DNA of 32,399 bases, taken from the NCBI GenBank assembly GCA_012523855.1, contig JAAYTB010000172.1, forward strand, positions 1 to 32,399. The letters run 5' to 3'. The notes beneath the pieces were generated by a model. The model was not told the DNA's origin, ran no database searches, and saw only the letters and a program-made list of their open reading frames with translations. A program made the translations under genes and the position numbers. The stretch comes from Clostridia bacterium (GTDB taxonomy: Bacteria; Bacillota; Clostridia; Clostridiales; Clostridiaceae). This document shows positions 9,557 to 15,946 of this stretch, one piece after another (positions within the stretch are counted from its first letter, which is position 1; every line of letters begins with the position of its first letter).

Positions 9557-9859
9557 ATGAATGAAACTGCTGGATTTATTATGTCAATAGTGATAATGTT
9601 GGCAATGTTTTATCTTTTAGTCTTTATTCCGGAAAATAGGAGAAAGAAAAAATATAATGCAATGCTAAACTCTTTAAAACTAAATGATGAGATTATGACT
9701 AAAGGTGGCATTATTGGTAAAATTACTAGTATAAAAGAGGATTGCATATTGCTTCAGACAGGCCCTGATAGAGCTAGAATCAAGATGTCAAAGAACGGTA
9801 TTTCTCATGTTATGAGTGAAAGTAAGCTAGAAGCGAAAAAAGAAAGTAAAAGCAAATAA
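9557..9859 (+). CDS. yajC: Sec translocase accessory subunit YajC
   Basis: YajC (100 aa) is the small membrane partner of SecDF and SecYEG. It has a single N-terminal membrane helix (about residues 6-25, GFIMSIVIMLAMFYLLVFIP), a basic segment ENRRKKK, and the YajC cytoplasmic signature LKLNDEIMTKGGIIGKI. A good AAGGAGG site precedes the ATG. It follows tgt by 43 bases; its usual partners secD and secF lie 2.2 kb downstream, with the membrane protein and ranthipeptide genes between. Confidence 0.96.
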   Translation: MNETAGFIMSIVIMLAMFYLLVFIPENRRKKKYNAMLNSLKLNDEIMTKGGIIGKITSIKEDCILLQTGPDRARIKMSKNGISHVMSESKLEAKKESKSK

Positions 9860-9928
9860 ATAAGTTAATACATGTACTAAAACACCTTCAATCTACATAA
9901 ATAATAATTAGATAGGAGGTGTTTATTT

Positions 9929-10297
9929 ATGGAGCAAAAGGCGTTTTTAACCAAAGTTTCAATGGGGGTTTTTAGATCCATCTTAATAACTATTGCATTA
10001 CTGATAATATTTAGTATTATTATGGCTTTTAAAGATGTGGGTACTCAATTCATGTCAGTATATTATGTGGTAGCTACCTGTCTTAGTGTTGTGTATGGGG
10101 CCATGTATTCGGCAAAGAAAAATAATCGAAATGGATGGCTTGTAGGTATATTAGTAGCTGTCTTGTATATGAGCTCAATTTACATATTATCTGCAGTGCT
10201 TTTTAAAAACACTTCTTTTGGTACTACGGAATTATTAAGATTACTCATAGCGATTTTAGTGGGGGCATTATCAGGTATGCTTGGTATAAATATATAG
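9929..10297 (+). CDS. TIGR04086-type four-helix membrane protein
   Basis: A 122-aa integral membrane protein with about four hydrophobic segments (near residues 15-33, 42-60, 68-88 and 100-120) and a short basic loop (AKKNNRNG). Size, topology and position directly before a SCIFF ranthipeptide gene match the TIGR04086 family of clostridial membrane proteins, of unknown function. The ribosome binding site AGGAGGT (9914-9920) is part of a possible long-range stem: AAACACCT (9880-9887) is complementary to AGGTGTTT (9917-9924), which might limit translation. A role in exporting or sensing the ranthipeptide is only suggested by location. Confidence 0.75.
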   Translation: MEQKAFLTKVSMGVFRSILITIALLIIFSIIMAFKDVGTQFMSVYYVVATCLSVVYGAMYSAKKNNRNGWLVGILVAVLYMSSIYILSAVLFKNTSFGTTELLRLLIAILVGALSGMLGINI

Positions 10298-10303
10298 AAA
10301 TAC

Positions 10304-10332
10304 TTTATTTAAACAACTTAATGTGTTATAAT
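10304..10332 (+). promoter_or_regulatory. Probable promoter of scfA
   Basis: A perfect TATAAT (10327-10332) with an extended TG (TGTTATAAT) lies 36 bases before the scfA GTG. The -35 position holds TTTATT (10304-10309), a weak match, as is common for extended -10 promoters. Confidence 0.5.
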
Positions 10333-10368
10333 GCAATTAAAGTGTTTTTTGGAATGGAGGGCTAGATA

Positions 10369-10506
10369 GTGAAACATATAAGAACAATAAATAAGGCGAA
10401 TTTAAAAAACAGTTTAGCAAAGCCTGGTTGTAAAGAATGTGCTAATTCTTGCCAGTCAGCTTGCAAGACTTCTTGCACCGTTGCAAACTTAGCCTGTGAA
10501 AACTAA
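10369..10506 (+). CDS. scfA: SCIFF ranthipeptide precursor (six-cysteine peptide)
   Basis: This 45-residue peptide starts with GTG, and GGAGG (10356-10360) lies 8 bases upstream. It reads MKHIRTINKANLKNSLAKPG, then the cysteine core with Cys21, 24, 28, 32, 36 and 43 (CKTSCT near 32-37), and ends LACEN. This is the SCIFF family ('six Cys in forty-five'), a precursor of ribosomally made ranthipeptides. In the characterised relative CteA of Clostridium thermocellum, the maturase links Cys32 to Thr37 by a thioether; the same two residues are Cys and Thr here. The N-terminal half acts as leader and is strongly conserved in the family. The maturase gene follows after two stem-loops. No protease or exporter gene is adjacent. 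Confidence 0.95.
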   Translation: MKHIRTINKANLKNSLAKPGCKECANSCQSACKTSCTVANLACEN

Positions 10507-10530
10507 AATCATAGGGTAGCGGCAACATTA

Positions 10531-10550
10531 GAAGGGGTTAACACCCCTTC
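10531..10550 (+). terminator. Stem-loop 1 between scfA and scfB
   Basis: GAAGGGGT (10531-10538) pairs with ACCCCTTC (10543-10550), an 8-bp GC-rich stem with a TAAC loop, 25 bases after the scfA stop. No T-run follows directly, so it may shield the 3' end of the scfA mRNA more than it terminates. Confidence 0.5.
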
Positions 10551-10565
10551 ATTTACTGCTTATTT

Positions 10566-10597
10566 AATGTGCAACCTTCAGTTGCACATTTTGTTTG
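10566..10597 (+). terminator. Stem-loop 2 between scfA and scfB, possible partial terminator
   Basis: AATGTGCAAC (10566-10575) pairs perfectly with GTTGCACATT (10581-10590) around a CTTCA loop, then TTGTTTG. The short, interrupted T-tract suggests a leaky terminator that would leave the peptide mRNA in excess of the maturase mRNA. No clear promoter is visible between this hairpin and scfB. Confidence 0.55.
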
Positions 10598-10659
10598 CTC
10601 ATAATAAGTTTATGTAAGGAATATTATTAACATAGATTATTTGTTAGGAGGATATGATC

Positions 10660-12021
10660 GTGGCATTAATACATAAGTTTATTCAAGGAGGAAACTACTA
10701 TGTAGTGGACGTAAACTCAGGATGTGTTCACATAGTAGACGAGCTTGTTTTTGATATTTTAGATGAAGAAAATATTCCAAACAAAGAAGAAACCATAAGA
10801 AAACTTAGTTATAAATATAAAGTAGAAGAGCTTGAGGAAGTTTTTTCTGAGCTACAGCAGCTTATAGATGAGGAAATGCTGTATTCAGGTGATAAGTACG
10901 AGGATATAGCACTAAATGACAAATCAAAGTCTTTTATTAAAGCTATGTGTCTTAATATAGCCCATGACTGTAACTTAAAATGTAAGTACTGTTTTGCAGA
11001 AGAAGGGGAATACAAAGGTCATAGAATGCTAATGAGCCCAGAGGTTGGCAAAAAGGCAGTTGACTTTGTAATAAAAAATTCTGGCCCTAGAAAGAATATA
11101 GAAATAGACCTTTTTGGTGGAGAACCATTGTTAGCTTTTGATACCATTAAAGAAATCGTTGAATACGCAAAGGAACAGGAAAAAGTATACAATAAAAACA
11201 TAAGATTTACTATGACCACTAATGCTACTTTGCTGACAGATGAAATAATGGAATATATAGATAAGAACATGGGAAATATAGTATTGTCTATAGATGGAAG
11301 AAAGGAAGTTAACGACAAAGTTAGGGTTAGATATGACGGCAGTGGCAGTTATGACAGCATACTTCCCAAAATAAAAGAGATGGTAGACCGTCGTGACAAG
11401 AACAAGCAATATTATGCCAGAGGAACCTTTACTAGAAATAATACAGACTTCTACAAGGACGTAATGGCTTTAGCCAATGAAGGCTTTAAGGAAATTTCCA
11501 TTGAACCAGTAGTTTTAGCTGATAATGATCCTCTTTCGCTGAGGGAAGAAGATTTGGAAACTATTTTTGATTCTTATGATAAATTAGTGGAAGACATGAA
11601 AGGAAGAATAGGTACAGATAAGGAATTTAAATTCTACCATTTTAGTATAGACTTAAATGGAGGACCTTGTGTTTACAAACGAATTAGTGGTTGTGGAGCT
11701 GGACATGAGTATGTGGCTGTGACACCTGAAGGTGATATCTATCCTTGCCATCAATTTGTAGGAAACAATGAATTTAAATTGGGAAATCTTTTTGAAGAAG
11801 CTTATAATGAAGAATTACCACAGCTATTTAAGGCTGCTCACATATATAATAAGCCTATTTGCAAAGAGTGTTGGGCAAGGTTTTACTGCAGTGGAGGTTG
11901 CCAAGCAAATAACTATAACTTCAATAAGGATATCCATATTCCTTATGAGCTAGGTTGCAGGATAACTAAAAAACGTTTGGAATGTGCCATTGCTCTTAAA
12001 TGTGCATATGAGGAAGAATAA
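10660..12021 (+). CDS. scfB: SCIFF maturase, radical SAM/SPASM enzyme
   Basis: This 453-aa radical SAM enzyme installs the thioether crosslink(s) in the ScfA peptide. GTG 10660 is chosen over ATG 10654 because AGGAGG (10646-10651) is 8 bases from the GTG but only 2 from the ATG; the resulting start MALIHKF fits the family. The N-terminal part (residues about 1-90, NYYVVDVNSGCVHIVDELV) is the peptide-recognition (RRE-like) region. The radical SAM cluster motif CNLKCKYC-type reads C104-xxx-C108-xx-C111. The C-terminal SPASM domain supplies many cysteines for auxiliary Fe-S clusters: about C337, C345, C363 (IYPCHQFV), C401, C404, C410, C414 and C433. All key residues appear present. Confidence 0.95.
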   Translation: MALIHKFIQGGNYYVVDVNSGCVHIVDELVFDILDEENIPNKEETIRKLSYKYKVEELEEVFSELQQLIDEEMLYSGDKYEDIALNDKSKSFIKAMCLNIAHDCNLKCKYCFAEEGEYKGHRMLMSPEVGKKAVDFVIKNSGPRKNIEIDLFGGEPLLAFDTIKEIVEYAKEQEKVYNKNIRFTMTTNATLLTDEIMEYIDKNMGNIVLSIDGRKEVNDKVRVRYDGSGSYDSILPKIKEMVDRRDKNKQYYARGTFTRNNTDFYKDVMALANEGFKEISIEPVVLADNDPLSLREEDLETIFDSYDKLVEDMKGRIGTDKEFKFYHFSIDLNGGPCVYKRISGCGAGHEYVAVTPEGDIYPCHQFVGNNEFKLGNLFEEAYNEELPQLFKAAHIYNKPICKECWARFYCSGGCQANNYNFNKDIHIPYELGCRITKKRLECAIALKCAYEEE

Positions 12022-12036
12022 TATAAATAGCAGTTA

Positions 12037-12065
12037 TTGACTAAAAATTTATTGAGTAATATAAT
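12037..12065 (+). promoter_or_regulatory. Promoter of secDF
   Basis: TTGACT (12037-12042), 17-base spacer, perfect TATAAT (12060-12065), 32 bases before the secD ATG. secDF is therefore likely to be transcribed independently of the ranthipeptide genes. Confidence 0.75.
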
Positions 12066-12097
12066 TAAACCTATGAAGTGTTCAGAGGGGGAGTAAG

Positions 12098-13354
12098 ATG
12101 AGGACAAAGAAGAGAACGAAAGCATCAAGTATTGTAATCTTTATCATTACTATTTTATTAATTGGCTCATTTGCAGTCTTAGGTTTGTTCGGAACTCCAG
12201 ATATAGGAGGATATAGAGTACAATCCTTTGGTGAAGTCTTAAAAAGAGGCTTGGATTTGCAAGGTGGAGTAAGTATTTTATTAGAAGCAACTTCAGAATC
12301 CAAAGACGATAATGCTGTTGACAGAACTATCGTTGTACTTGAAGAGAGAATCAACAACTTAGGGGTTGCAGAAACCGTTATCGCTAAAGAAGGAACTAAT
12401 AGAATCAGAGTAGAAATTCCAGGTCAGTATGATTCAAATGAAATGGTAGAGACCTTAAGTAAATCTGGAAAGCTTACCTTTGAAGGACCAGACGGAACAG
12501 AAGTTTTAACTGGATCCGACGTTAAGGATGCGGCGGTTATGATGGATAACTTTAGCCAACCAGTGGTAAGTCTACAATTAAACGATTCAGGTAAACAGAA
12601 ATTTGCAGATGCTACAGAAAAATATCTTGGACAAAGTATATCCATTAAGATGGACGATGAGTTAGTTTCTGCACCAGTGGTTCAAGCTCATATAACCAAT
12701 GGAGAAGCATCCATAACTGGTCAAGGCTCATATGAGGAAGCTGAAAGGTTAGCCAGTATTATTAAATCTGGTGCATTACCAGTTGTTTTAAAGAATGTAG
12801 AAACTAATACAGTAGGTCCAACTATTGGTGACGCTGCTATACCTCAAAGTTTAAAGGCAGGAGCTATAGGAATTATCTTAGTATTCTTATTTATGCTTGT
12901 TTTTTACAGAGTACCAGGCTTATTAGCAGATTTAGCTTTGACTGTATTTATTTTATTTGTACTGTTAGCTTTTGTTATATTTGATGTAGTATTAACTTTA
13001 CCAGGAATAGCAGGTATATTATTAACAATAGGTATGGCCGTAGATGCCAATGTTTTAATATTTGAAAGAATTAAAGAAGAGTTAAAGAGTGGCAAATCCA
13101 TCAAACCTGCCATAGACGCAGGCTTTAATAGGGCTATGAGCTCTATTGTGGACTCTAACATAACTACAATAATTGCTGCTATCGCTTTATTTAGTATAGG
13201 TACTGGTGGAGTTAAAGGATTTGCTTTAACCCTTACTATAGGTGTAATTATAAGTATGTTTACTGCAATAACAGTGACAAAAAGCCTAATAAAAATGGCA
13301 TATAATGCAGGAATATTAAGTAAAGTAACGTACTTCGGAGTAAAGAGGGGGTAA
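12098..13354 (+). CDS. secD: Protein translocase subunit SecD
   Basis: SecD (418 aa) is the large part of the SecDF membrane complex that uses the proton gradient to pull secreted proteins out of the Sec channel. It has an N-terminal membrane helix (about 11-31), the signature GLDLQGGVSILLEA, a P1 head-domain region (VVLEERINNLGVAETVI, then IRVEIPG) and five C-terminal helices (about 245-405) with GIAGILLTIGMAVDANVLIFERIKEE, split here around the conserved DANVLIFERI. The stop overlaps the annotated upstream ATG of secF. At 418 aa it is a compact SecD of the separate SecD + SecF type, rather than the fused SecDF of Bacillus. Confidence 0.97.
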   Translation: MRTKKRTKASSIVIFIITILLIGSFAVLGLFGTPDIGGYRVQSFGEVLKRGLDLQGGVSILLEATSESKDDNAVDRTIVVLEERINNLGVAETVIAKEGTNRIRVEIPGQYDSNEMVETLSKSGKLTFEGPDGTEVLTGSDVKDAAVMMDNFSQPVVSLQLNDSGKQKFADATEKYLGQSISIKMDDELVSAPVVQAHITNGEASITGQGSYEEAERLASIIKSGALPVVLKNVETNTVGPTIGDAAIPQSLKAGAIGIILVFLFMLVFYRVPGLLADLALTVFILFVLLAFVIFDVVLTLPGIAGILLTIGMAVDANVLIFERIKEELKSGKSIKPAIDAGFNRAMSSIVDSNITTIIAAIALFSIGTGGVKGFALTLTIGVIISMFTAITVTKSLIKMAYNAGILSKVTYFGVKRG

Positions 13355-13359
13355 TGCAC

Positions 13360-14244
13360 ATGCTGAAGATTGTTGAAAGAACAAAGCTATGGTTCGGAAT
13401 TTCTCTTGCTCTGTTAGCCATAGGTGCAATATTTTTAATATTAAACAAAGGACTGAATAAAGGTGTAGACTTTAGTGGTGGAACAGTAGTTAGAATAGAA
13501 CTAGGAGAAGCAAGTAAAACTGCAAATAAGGCGGATATAGATGAAATAATAAACAAATATTCAACAGGAACTCCGTCAAGAACAGTAAATGATACTCAAA
13601 TTGAAATACAGTCAAATGTATTAGACAATAAAAAGGCAAATGATTTATTTAGAGAAATAAAACAAAAATATAGCTTAAAGGATACTGCTTTAGTAGATGT
13701 AAAGCATATAGATGCATCTATTGGAAGAGAGACAACTCGTAATGCTGTCATTGCTCTTTTAGTAGCTGGATTATTTATGGTAATCTACATAAGGTTAAGA
13801 TTTAAAGATGTTAAATTTGGATTAGCTGCTATCATTGCTCTTCTACATGATGTGCTTATAACAATGAGCTTGTATGCTGTTCTTCGTATATCTATTAATG
13901 CTTCTTTTATTGCAGCAATATTAACAATAGTTGGTTATTCCATCAACGATACTATCGTTATATTTGATAGAATAAGAGAAAATTCACGAAAACTTAGGGG
14001 AAAAACAGTTGCTGAGATAGCTGATATAAGTGTTAATCAATCATTGAAACGATCTATTAAAACCTCAGTAACTACCTTGTTAACAATAACAGCAGTGTAT
14101 ATTTTTGTACCTTCAGTTCGGGACTTTTCCCTGCCTATAATCGCAGGAATAATAGCAGGAACTTATTCTTCAATATTCATAGCAAGTCCTTTATGGGTAA
14201 TATTCAATAATATAGGTAAGAAAAAAAAGGTGGCTGCTGTATAA
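13360..14244 (+). CDS. secF: Protein translocase subunit SecF
   Basis: SecF (294 aa) completes the SecDF complex. ATG 13360 (MLKIVERTKLWFG) is preferred to ATG 13354, which overlaps the secD stop and is only 1-2 bases from the GAGGGGG ribosome binding site. Six membrane helices are expected: one at about 14-32, five between about 125 and 285. Family motifs are KGVDFSGGTVVRIE and VGYSINDTIVIFDRIREN. It is translationally coupled to secD and is followed at once by a strong terminator. Confidence 0.97.
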   Translation: MLKIVERTKLWFGISLALLAIGAIFLILNKGLNKGVDFSGGTVVRIELGEASKTANKADIDEIINKYSTGTPSRTVNDTQIEIQSNVLDNKKANDLFREIKQKYSLKDTALVDVKHIDASIGRETTRNAVIALLVAGLFMVIYIRLRFKDVKFGLAAIIALLHDVLITMSLYAVLRISINASFIAAILTIVGYSINDTIVIFDRIRENSRKLRGKTVAEIADISVNQSLKRSIKTSVTTLLTITAVYIFVPSVRDFSLPIIAGIIAGTYSSIFIASPLWVIFNNIGKKKKVAAV

Positions 14245-14264
14245 GAGCGTGTAATGGTACCTTT

Positions 14265-14295
14265 AGAGAGGCCTCTTTGAGGTTTCTCTTTTTTT
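14265..14295 (+). terminator. Terminator of the secDF operon
   Basis: AGAGAGGCCTC (14265-14275) pairs with GAGGTTTCTCT (14279-14289) including two G-U pairs, with a TTT loop, followed by a run of T (14289-14295). Confidence 0.88.
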
Positions 14296-14308
14296 CGTTG
14301 AAAATAAA

Positions 14309-14337
14309 TTGTCAAAATGTAATTTATCCTATATAAT
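14309..14337 (+). promoter_or_regulatory. Promoter of the RecJ-like gene
   Basis: TTGTCA (14309-14314), 17-base spacer, perfect TATAAT (14332-14337). Transcription would begin near 14344, which rules out translation from the in-frame TTG at 14309 and fixes the downstream ATG at 14372. Confidence 0.75.
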
Positions 14338-14371
14338 AAAAGTGTTTTCTATTGTTATTGGAGGGTTAGCT

Positions 14372-15241
14372 ATGTCTAGGTTTTTGGAAGCTTTTAATTA
14401 TCCTAACTTTTTATCTACATATAATCCCTTTTTTTTAAAGGATATGAGTAAAGCGTTGGAAAGGACAGTTAAGGCTATAAATGAAAGGGAAAAAATCGTA
14501 ATCTACGGAGCCTGCACTGCAGATGCTATCTGTGGAGTTTCTTTGATTTTCTTACTTTTCAAATATTTAAATGCCGATGTGGAGTATTATATCCAGGATA
14601 GTATAGAGGATACATTAGTTACTGAGACTATTAAAAATCATATAAACTTTTTAGGTGCTAAGCTTGTGATAACTGTAGGCTGTGATGTACAGTCACATTC
14701 CCAATTGGAGCTTTGCAAGGAAATGGGTATAGATGTGGTAGTTTTAAACAACAGTAGTGATTACCAGCAAACAAAAACTATAACCATTAATCCAAAACAA
14801 AGAGAGTGCCTGTATAAGTTTAAAGAACTATCCAATAGTGGTTTAACTTATAAGCTTGCCCAAGCCCTTTCTATGTATTACGAAATGAAGTATGCAGCAA
14901 AATACAGGGATTTGGTCTTAATAGGTACCGTAGCTTCGGAGAAACCAATAACAGACGAAAACCAAATTTTTGTAATAGATGGTCTAAAGCAGATACACAA
15001 AACTAGAAATTATGGTATCAAGGCACTGCTTAAAGTGCATAATATAAATGGTATATCAGTAGAAAGTGTACATAAGCTTGCAAGGAGCATAACACCAACT
15101 ACAAACGTTATCGGTAAAATGGATAATGCGAAAATAGCAGTTGAACTATTAACAACAACCGATGGTTATAGAGCTGAGCAAATAGCAAAATATTTAATCA
15201 AGGAAGTTTGTAAGTTTAACAATGAATTAATGGCTTATTAG
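14372..15241 (+). CDS. RecJ-like DHH domain protein, catalytic residues lost
   Basis: The protein (289 aa) starts at ATG 14372 after GGAGGG. It follows the N-terminal half of RecJ, the 5'-3' single-strand DNA exonuclease: YNPFFLKDMSKALERT, then IVIYG, later IGTVASEKPITDENQIFV and MDNAKIAVELLTT. The metal-binding motifs are changed. Motif I, normally GDYDADG, reads GACTADA (residues 46-52); the Asp-Cys-Gly motif reads VGCDV (102-106); the DHH triad reads NNS near 126-128. The protein ends where RecJ would continue into its DHHA1 and OB domains. It lies between secF and apt, a place where clostridia often carry recJ or a DHH-family gene. It is intact and has its own promoter, so a binding or regulatory role without catalysis is plausible; that is inference. 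Confidence 0.75.
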   Translation: MSRFLEAFNYPNFLSTYNPFFLKDMSKALERTVKAINEREKIVIYGACTADAICGVSLIFLLFKYLNADVEYYIQDSIEDTLVTETIKNHINFLGAKLVITVGCDVQSHSQLELCKEMGIDVVVLNNSSDYQQTKTITINPKQRECLYKFKELSNSGLTYKLAQALSMYYEMKYAAKYRDLVLIGTVASEKPITDENQIFVIDGLKQIHKTRNYGIKALLKVHNINGISVESVHKLARSITPTTNVIGKMDNAKIAVELLTTTDGYRAEQIAKYLIKEVCKFNNELMAY

Positions 15242-15318
15242 TAAGGTTTATTTAATACAGGATTAAAGCCGCAATTATTAACTTTACTATATATAAATAT
15301 ATTTTTGGGGGAATAAAG

Positions 15319-15837
15319 ATGGATTTAAGAAGTAAAATTAGAGTTATTGACGGATTTCCAAAGGAAGGAATTAGCTTTAAAGATGTTACTACATTAATAC
15401 AAGATCCAGAAGCTTTAAAATACACTATCGATATAATAGTAAAAGAATTAAAGGATAAAAACATTGATTTAATCGTAGGACCAGAAGCTAGAGGTTTTAT
15501 ATTTGGAGTACCAGTAGCTTATGCATTAGGTGTAGGTTTTGTTCCAGTAAGAAAAAAGGGTAAACTACCTTACGACACTGTAAGCATTGAATACGACTTG
15601 GAATACGGCAGTGATTGTCTAGAAATACACAAAGATGCTATAAAGCCAGGACAAAGAGTTGCTGTTGTAGATGATCTTTTAGCCACAGGAGGCACTATTC
15701 AGTCAGTAGCGAAATTGGTAGAATTAGCTGGTGGAGAAGTGGCAGCCATGGAATTTGTAGTAGAATTAACAGAATTAAATGGAAGAGATAAGCTTGAAAA
15801 ATACCATATAAACTCACTTGTAAAATATGATCTGTAA
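15319..15837 (+). CDS. apt: Adenine phosphoribosyltransferase
   Basis: Apt (172 aa) salvages adenine to AMP using PRPP. The purine-specific N-terminus ([18 protein letters not shown]), the [10 protein letters not shown] loop and the PRPP-binding motif [13 protein letters not shown] are intact. Its length is typical. It precedes rel, an arrangement common in Firmicutes, and is separated from it by the rel promoter. GGGGGA lies about 8 bases before the ATG. Confidence 0.97.
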   Translation: MDLRSKIRVIDGFPKEGISFKDVTTLIQDPEALKYTIDIIVKELKDKNIDLIVGPEARGFIFGVPVAYALGVGFVPVRKKGKLPYDTVSIEYDLEYGSDCLEIHKDAIKPGQRVAVVDDLLATGGTIQSVAKLVELAGGEVAAMEFVVELTELNGRDKLEKYHINSLVKYDL

Positions 15838-15843
15838 AAATAA

Positions 15844-15872
15844 TTGAAAAAAAATACTCATTATTATATAAT
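15844..15872 (+). promoter_or_regulatory. Promoter of rel
   Basis: TTGAAA (15844-15849), exactly 17 bases, perfect TATAAT (15867-15872). The start of transcription should be about 15878-15880. It begins only 7 bases after the apt stop. Confidence 0.8.
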
Positions 15873-15882
15873 AGAGAAAATG

Positions 15883-15906
15883 ATGGCTGGTTGACTAACC
15901 AGCCAT
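15883..15906 (+). promoter_or_regulatory. Stem-loop at the 5' end of the rel leader
   Basis: ATGGCTGGTT (15883-15892) pairs with AACCAGCCAT (15897-15906) around GACT, a perfect 10-bp stem. It lies 11-34 bases after the -10 box, so it would occupy the first bases of the rel mRNA. No T-run follows; readthrough termination of apt is an alternative use. Confidence 0.55.
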
Positions 15907-15946
15907 TGACTTTAAAGGAAAGTTTATAACAGAGGAGAGTAACCTT

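Noticed and set aside
10654-10659. ATG start for scfB
   Set aside because: Only 2 bases from AGGAGG; the GTG at 10660 has proper spacing and the family-typical N-terminus.
12904-13359. 151-codon minus-strand frame opposite secD
   Set aside because: It mirrors the hydrophobic codons of the SecD membrane helices and has no start signal of its own.
15883-15906. Classical terminator for apt
   Set aside because: The stem lies after the rel promoter and has no T-run; a 5' leader stem fits better.
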